From Chryseobacterium mucoviscidosis (GTDB lineage: Bacteria; Bacteroidota; Bacteroidia; Flavobacteriales; Weeksellaceae): a stretch of 64,000 nt of DNA. The stretch's first letter is position 1. Every line of letters starts with the position of its first letter. The position numbers and the translations under genes are program-made. The notes below the pieces were generated by a model. The model was not told where the DNA came from. It saw only the letters and a list, made by a program, of their open reading frames with translations, and made no database searches. Positions 59,559 to 64,000 of this stretch are shown here, piece after piece. The stretch lies in NCBI RefSeq assembly GCF_002177115.1, contig NZ_MVAG01000080.1:31456-95455 (forward strand), given 5' to 3'.

Positions 59559-60435
59559 AGAAAAATGGATTCTTCTGGTTGTACTCAGTATCATTTGGGG
59601 ATCGTCATTTATTCTGATCAAAAAATCTCTTGAGCATTTCAGTCCTTATCAGGTGGGAGCTTTGAGGGTATTGATCGCAGGAATTATTCTGATGCCTGTC
59701 GCGATTTCAAAATATAAACTGTTTCCTAAAAAACATTTAAAATGGCTGCTTTTGGCGGCTTTCACGGGCAACTTTTTCCCGATGTTTCTGTTTCCGATTG
59801 CAGAGACAGAAGTAAGCAGCAGTATTGCGGGAATTATCAACTCCATGATGCCGATTTTCGTGATTATTGTGGGCGCTCTGATCTGGAAGTTTGAAACAAC
59901 AAAGAAACAGCTTATCGGGACTTTAATAAGTTTCAGCGGAGTTTGTCTACTGGCTTTTGGCGGAGACGGAGAAGGCGGAAAATTTAAACTGATTCCTATT
60001 TTACTGCTTCTGCTTGCGACTTTTTGCTATGCTTTGAGCACAACAACGGTTAAATCCAAGCTTATGGAAGTTTCGTCAACCGTTTTATCGGCTTTTGTTT
60101 TTGGATTTGTTTTATTTTTTCCTTCCTTAATTGCTTTAACTTTTACCGGATTTTTCTCGACATTCAGTTTTGATGAAAGTAATCTGACGGGACTGTTTTT
60201 TGTAAGTCTTCTATCAATTTTCGGAACCGGACTGGCTATGATGATGAATTACCGTCTGTTAAAAGTTTCAACGCCATTATTTGCATCAACGGTAACTTTA
60301 CTGATGCCTATTGTTGCAATTATCTGGGGAATTCTGGATGGTGAAAAGCTTTCGGTTTTACAGTTTTTGGGGGCAAGTATTATTATTGCCGGACTCATCT
60401 TTTTAAGGACAAAATCTAATATAATTAAAAAATAA
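59545..60435 (+). CDS. EamA/DMT family transporter
   Basis: 296 residues, ten TM helices in two EamA halves: IWGSSFILIKKSLEHFSPYQVGALRVLIAG near 15-45 and LYALSTTTVKSKLMEVSSTVLSAFVFG (here FCYALS) near 155-185. The end of the second half (LDGEKLSVLQFLGASIIIAGLIFLR) is typical. An exporter or importer of small metabolites; substrate cannot be told. Translationally coupled to aat. Confidence 0.92.
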   Translation: MNADKEKWILLVVLSIIWGSSFILIKKSLEHFSPYQVGALRVLIAGIILMPVAISKYKLFPKKHLKWLLLAAFTGNFFPMFLFPIAETEVSSSIAGIINSMMPIFVIIVGALIWKFETTKKQLIGTLISFSGVCLLAFGGDGEGGKFKLIPILLLLLATFCYALSTTTVKSKLMEVSSTVLSAFVFGFVLFFPSLIALTFTGFFSTFSFDESNLTGLFFVSLLSIFGTGLAMMMNYRLLKVSTPLFASTVTLLMPIVAIIWGILDGEKLSVLQFLGASIIIAGLIFLRTKSNIIKK

Positions 60436-60462
60436 ATCCTGCATTTCTGCAGGATTTTTATT
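60435..60462 (+). terminator. Terminator after the EamA transporter
   Basis: AATCCTGCA (60435-60443) pairs with TGCAGGATT (60448-60456), loop TTTC, T run after. Confidence 0.85.
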
Positions 60463-60484
60463 GTGTCATTGGAAAATCAAATGA

Positions 60485-61864
60485 CTAATTTTTCTTTTTA
60501 ACTTTTGCCTTCGCTTTTTTAACCTCATCTTTAATGAAAGGATACTTTTTCTGCATATCCGTTACTAAAGAAGGATCAAGCTCAAGTGCATCATGAAGGG
60601 ATTCAACGCCTTTTTCCTGATCTTTAAGGTTGAAATAACAGTTGCTGAGCTGATAATACAATTCGGCTCTGTTATGCGATTTTAAAGCTTCTTTTAAAAC
60701 GATAATTGCTTCTTCATATTCTCCCAAAAGCATTAAAACTTCCGAGTAAGCATACCAGTTGTAGAATCTTGAAGGTTCTACATCCACCAGCTTTTTAAGG
60801 CATGAAAGGCTTTCCTCGAACTTACCTGAATCAATGAACAGAAATGCTAATCTTTTCTGATAATCAAGGTTATTTTCGTTAAGATACGTAGCTTCTCTTG
60901 CAAAATGCAATGCTTCCGTCATTCCGCCCATTTCCTCGTAAAGATACGACTGCTCCATCATAGCAAGATAGAACTGCGGATCTTCTCTTAAGGATTTCTG
61001 GAAAAAGTTTAAGGCAACGATAGGCTGCTTCAACGCTTTATAACACAATCCGATTTTATAGAAGGTAAATGCTTTGGTATATTCCAGTTCCAGCATTTCT
61101 TCGTAAACTTCGATTGCTTTTTTATACTGCCCTAAAGCTTCATAACAAGCCGCTTTATTGGCATAAACTCCTACAGAGTTGGAATTGATCGCCAATAAAT
61201 AATCGTATCCTTTTATTGCTTCTTCGTAATTTTTCCTGTTGAAATAGAACTGTCCGTATTCCAACCACGCCACTTCAGAATAGGCAAACTCGTCCAGATA
61301 TTCATTCAGAAAGGCAATTGCCTCCTCGCTCTTATTAAGATCTGCAAAGCACACCATACAATTTTCCAGCGAATATTCATCCGTAGGATCTTCTTTCAGT
61401 GCTTTTCTGTAATGTTTAAGAGCGTTAAAGGGGTCTCCTAAATTTACATATTCATCTGCAATAAAGTTGTGAAGGAAATTCTCTTCTTCCTTCAGCTCCA
61501 GTGCTTTTTTACAAATTTCTATGGATTTTTTAGGATTTCCTAAATTCGAATAATACTTTGCGTAGCATACCAAAAAGTCTGTGTTTTCCATTGAAGAACC
61601 TTTCAGCTCATCGATAAGATCTTTCGCCGCATTATAATCTTCCCATTCTAAAAGAACTTCAAGTTTTTTAATCTTAATGTCCAAAGAATTGGGATGAAGC
61701 TTCAAACCATAATTCACCGCCATATCGGCGTAATTAAAGTCTCCCAGCTCCAGGTAGTAAACAATGATGTCTTCCAATTCTTCTGTATCAAAGTAGAATT
61801 CATCATTATTTTCCATCATTTCTTCGAACTTCTTCACAAGTTCATTTCCAAAATACTCTTCCAA
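60485..61864 (-). CDS. Tetratricopeptide repeat protein
   Basis: 459 residues made almost wholly of TPR units (about 11), such as NYEEAIKGYDYLLAINSNSV, GQYKKAIEVYEEMLELEYTK, NPKKSIEICKKALELKEEEN, with an acidic N-terminus and a Lys-rich tail (KKAKAKVKKKN). No signal peptide or TM helix, so cytoplasmic. A protein-interaction scaffold; partner unknown. The 323-base gap upstream (61865-62187) shows only AT-rich sequence and the glmM terminator. Confidence 0.85.
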   Translation of the reverse strand: MEEYFGNELVKKFEEMMENNDEFYFDTEELEDIIVYYLELGDFNYADMAVNYGLKLHPNSLDIKIKKLEVLLEWEDYNAAKDLIDELKGSSMENTDFLVCYAKYYSNLGNPKKSIEICKKALELKEEENFLHNFIADEYVNLGDPFNALKHYRKALKEDPTDEYSLENCMVCFADLNKSEEAIAFLNEYLDEFAYSEVAWLEYGQFYFNRKNYEEAIKGYDYLLAINSNSVGVYANKAACYEALGQYKKAIEVYEEMLELEYTKAFTFYKIGLCYKALKQPIVALNFFQKSLREDPQFYLAMMEQSYLYEEMGGMTEALHFAREATYLNENNLDYQKRLAFLFIDSGKFEESLSCLKKLVDVEPSRFYNWYAYSEVLMLLGEYEEAIIVLKEALKSHNRAELYYQLSNCYFNLKDQEKGVESLHDALELDPSLVTDMQKKYPFIKDEVKKAKAKVKKKN

Positions 61865-62156
61865 TACTCACATCCTTCGTCGGCCAATGTCTGAATCTAC
61901 TTACAAACCTCGACAAACTTTTTTAAATTAATATTACTTCTGAAATTTATGATTCAAAATGTATGCAAAGTTGCGAATTTTTTTTGACATTTATTTTCGT
62001 AAATTTCTATCTGAAAGATAGTAAAAAGATCATTATCATCAAAGAATTGTGGATAAAAAAGGAGGAGTTATTGTTAATTTAACATAATGATGAACGCTTT
62101 TTGCGAAGATTCAAATCGTCAATAATTTTGAAGTTTTCGATTTTTAAACAAAAAAA

Positions 62157-62174
62157 CGGAGCTAAAAAGCTCCG
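62157..62174 (-). terminator. Terminator after glmM
   Basis: CGGAGCT (62157-62163) pairs with AGCTCCG (62168-62174); on the minus strand a T run follows. Confidence 0.8.
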
Positions 62175-62187
62175 CTATTATTTCAGA

Positions 62188-63570
62188 TTAAATTAAACTT
62201 TTAATTTTTGCGATGATATCTTCTCCCAATTTATCGGCTTCTTCCTGTGATTTTGCCTCTGTATAAATTCTGATGATCGGCTCTGTATTTGATTTTCTGA
62301 GGTGAACCCAGTTATTTTCAAAGTCGATTTTCACGCCATCAACGGTAGAAACTTCTTCATTCTGATATTCTTTCTCCATTTTGGATAAAATATCATCTAC
62401 ATTGATTTCAGGTGTTAATTCGATTTTCTTTTTACCCATGAAATAACTTGGATAACCTGCTCTCAGTTCAGAAACGGTTTTATTTTCTTTTGCCAAATGG
62501 GTTAAAAATAAAGCAACTCCTACCAAAGAGTCTCTTCCGTAGTGAAGATCCGGATAAATAATTCCTCCGTTTCCTTCTCCTCCGATCACTGCATTTTTTT
62601 CTTTCATTAAGGTTACTACATTCACCTCTCCTACGGCACTGGCAAAATATTCGGAATTGTGGGTGTTTGCCACATCTCTTAAAGCACGGCTTGATGAAAG
62701 GTTGGAAATTGCCACTCCGTTTTTATTTTTCAGCAAATAATCTGCAACGGCAACCAAAGTATATTCTTCGCCAAACATTTCGCCTTTTTCATCGATTAAA
62801 GCTAATCTGTCTACATCCGGATCAACAACGATTCCGAAATCTGCGCCTTCTTTTTTTACCAGCTTACAAATATCTCCCAAATGCTCCTTTAACGGTTCCG
62901 GATTGTGGGGAAAATGACCGGTTGGTTCACAGTATAATTTTACTATTTCGCATCCTAATTTATCCAAAAGCATCGGAATTGCAATTCCTCCCGTAGAATT
63001 AACCGCATCCAACACCACTTTGAAATTTTTAGCTTTAATGGCTTCTGCATCTACCATCGGCAAGTCTAAAATCTGCTGAATATGAATATCAAAAGCATCT
63101 TCTCTTGTCTCATATTTTCCTAAATCGTCTACTTCTGCATAGTTGAAATCTTCGCTTTCTGCCAAAGCCAAAACCTCAGCTCCGTTTTCTCCGCTGATGA
63201 ATTCTCCTTTATCATTTAGTAATTTCAAGGCGTTCCACTGTTTCGGATTGTGGGAAGCGGTGAGAATAATTCCTCCGTCTGCTTCCAGTTCGGGAACCAT
63301 AATTTCAACGGTGGGTGTTGTGGAAAGACCTAAATCTACTACGTTAATTCCGAGTCCCTGTAAAGTTGCCGTTACCAGAGAAGACACCATTTGTCCGGAG
63401 ATTCTTGCATCTCTCCCGATAACCAGGGTTAAATCTTTTTTATTTTTATTGTTCTGAAGCCAGGTTCCGAATGCGGAAGCGAATTTCACCACATCAAGCG
63501 GCGTTAAATTATCGTTTACTTTTCCGCCAATGGTTCCACGGATTCCTGAAATGCTTTTTATTAGTGACAT
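62188..63570 (-). CDS. glmM: Phosphoglucosamine mutase GlmM
   Basis: 460 residues, the usual size. SGIRGTIGGKVNDNLTP near 8-24, catalytic phosphoserine in ILTASHNPKQWNALK near 101-115, metal-binding DPDVDRLALID near 241-251, sugar-binding GEGNGGIIYPDLHYGRD near 326-342 and phosphate-binding RKSNTEPIIRIYTEA near 431-445. Converts GlcN-6-P to GlcN-1-P for UDP-GlcNAc and thus feeds the cell-wall genes at 20-39 kb. A -7 box is at 63636-63643. Confidence 0.94.
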   Translation of the reverse strand: MSLIKSISGIRGTIGGKVNDNLTPLDVVKFASAFGTWLQNNKNKKDLTLVIGRDARISGQMVSSLVTATLQGLGINVVDLGLSTTPTVEIMVPELEADGGIILTASHNPKQWNALKLLNDKGEFISGENGAEVLALAESEDFNYAEVDDLGKYETREDAFDIHIQQILDLPMVDAEAIKAKNFKVVLDAVNSTGGIAIPMLLDKLGCEIVKLYCEPTGHFPHNPEPLKEHLGDICKLVKKEGADFGIVVDPDVDRLALIDEKGEMFGEEYTLVAVADYLLKNKNGVAISNLSSSRALRDVANTHNSEYFASAVGEVNVVTLMKEKNAVIGGEGNGGIIYPDLHYGRDSLVGVALFLTHLAKENKTVSELRAGYPSYFMGKKKIELTPEINVDDILSKMEKEYQNEEVSTVDGVKIDFENNWVHLRKSNTEPIIRIYTEAKSQEEADKLGEDIIAKIKSLI

Positions 63571-63635
63571 TAAGTATGTTTTTATTTATATTCTTCTGAA
63601 ACCATTTTTCCGACATGATGAAATGGAATCTTTCG

Positions 63636-63643
63636 CAAAAATA
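63636..63643 (-). promoter_or_regulatory. Promoter -7 box of glmM
   Basis: CAAAAATA on plus is TATTTTTG on minus, 66 nt before the glmM ATG. Confidence 0.45.
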
Positions 63644-63784
63644 CAAATAAAACCTGTGAATTGATTCTGAAAAATATTCCTGAATTTTTAAATAATCATT
63701 AAAAGTCATCTTATTTCAATCAAATATAATGAGGACTTATTATCTGATGAAATTACGGTCGAATGGAGAAAAGCACAACATCTT

Positions 63785-63838
63785 GATATCGGTTGTTTAT
63801 TGAGATTGCTTCGTCATTTCATTCCTCGCAATGACAGA
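63785..63838. repeat. Dispersed repeat near the contig end
   Basis: GAGATTGCTTCGTCATTTCA followed by TTCCTCGCAATGACAGAAAG is a familiar flavobacterial intergenic repeat (inverted TTGCTTCGTCATT / TTCCTCGCAATGACA). The rest of 63571-63900 has no gene. Confidence 0.5.
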
Positions 63839-63908
63839 AAGTAATGATTATGGTAAAAAAACTAGCCCCGATTGCAGCATTGTCTGAGCTCATTTTAGAG
63901 TTTCGGCG

Positions 63909-64000
63909 GCGGGGGGGGGGCCCCCCCCCACCGAAAAAAGCGGGGGGGGCCCCGGGGCCCCCCCCCGGAAAAAATTTTTAACAAGGGCCCCACTGCGACA
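63909..64000. other. Low-quality homopolymer sequence at the contig end
   Basis: Runs of G and C (about 10 or more long) and AAAAAA/TTTTT blocks, in sharp contrast to the AT-rich genome and with no codon structure. Most likely a sequencing or assembly artefact; no biology should be read from it. Confidence 0.8.

Overview
The window is about 64 kb of AT-rich chromosome from a member of the Bacteroidota, most likely a Flavobacteriales/Weeksellaceae organism close to Chryseobacterium. The evidence is repeated Bacteroidota-type promoters (TTTG-N19-TAnnTTTG), a long flavobacterial-type FtsZ, a SecA with a clade-type insertion, and families such as GH3-like ligase, DUF2797, DUF3127, bacilliredoxin BrxB and a SusC-less TonB siderophore receptor. 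There are no rRNA genes and no CRISPR array. The last ~100 bases are homopolymer-rich and look like a contig-end artefact.

Layout. 1-11.9 kb is housekeeping: DUF2797 and DUF389 proteins, a sugar-nucleotide epimerase, a DUF2795 protein, secA, an iron-uptake pair (TonB siderophore receptor plus PepSY membrane protein), a ROK sugar kinase and msrA. 12.0-18.2 kb is an accessory signalling island: an unknown membrane protein on the minus strand, a tiny secreted low-complexity peptide, a lipoprotein-like TPR histidine kinase, its response regulator, and a four-gene operon (basic secreted protein, YegP-like DUF1508 protein, HsdR-N-like nuclease, Cys-rich SH3 lipoprotein). The same 16-bp palindrome lies at the same distance from the promoter of the first gene and of the last operon, so both may be targets of the regulator. 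18.4-20.3 kb holds a GNAT enzyme, engB and an alpha/beta hydrolase.

20.5-39 kb is the division and cell-wall (dcw) cluster mraZ-rsmH-ftsL-ftsI-murE-(hyp)-mraY-murD-ftsW-murG-(hyp)-murC-(GxxExxY element)-ftsQ-ftsA-ftsZ-yqeY, without murF or ddl. MraZ operator repeats overlap the mraZ promoter. Palindromic repeats sit between many genes, one lies in frame inside murG, and one cassette carries a GxxExxY gene between perfect 44-bp inverted repeats. 39.4-50.9 kb has brxB, a GH3 protein, two lipoproteins, two paralogous EEP-family proteins, a rhomboid protease, mutL, a DUF1275 protein, a UspA-like protein and a two-component system.

51.0-57.8 kb is a retron: a consensus promoter, a ~210-nt ncRNA with a 25-bp msd hairpin, a retron reverse transcriptase, a 1110-aa WGR/armadillo-repeat protein and a winged-helix SWIM zinc-finger protein. 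This layout fits what I recall as retron type XIII, and it lies directly downstream of a tRNA-Leu/Gly/Leu cluster, a typical insertion hotspot. 58.4-63.6 kb returns to housekeeping: DUF3127, aat, an EamA transporter, a TPR protein and glmM.
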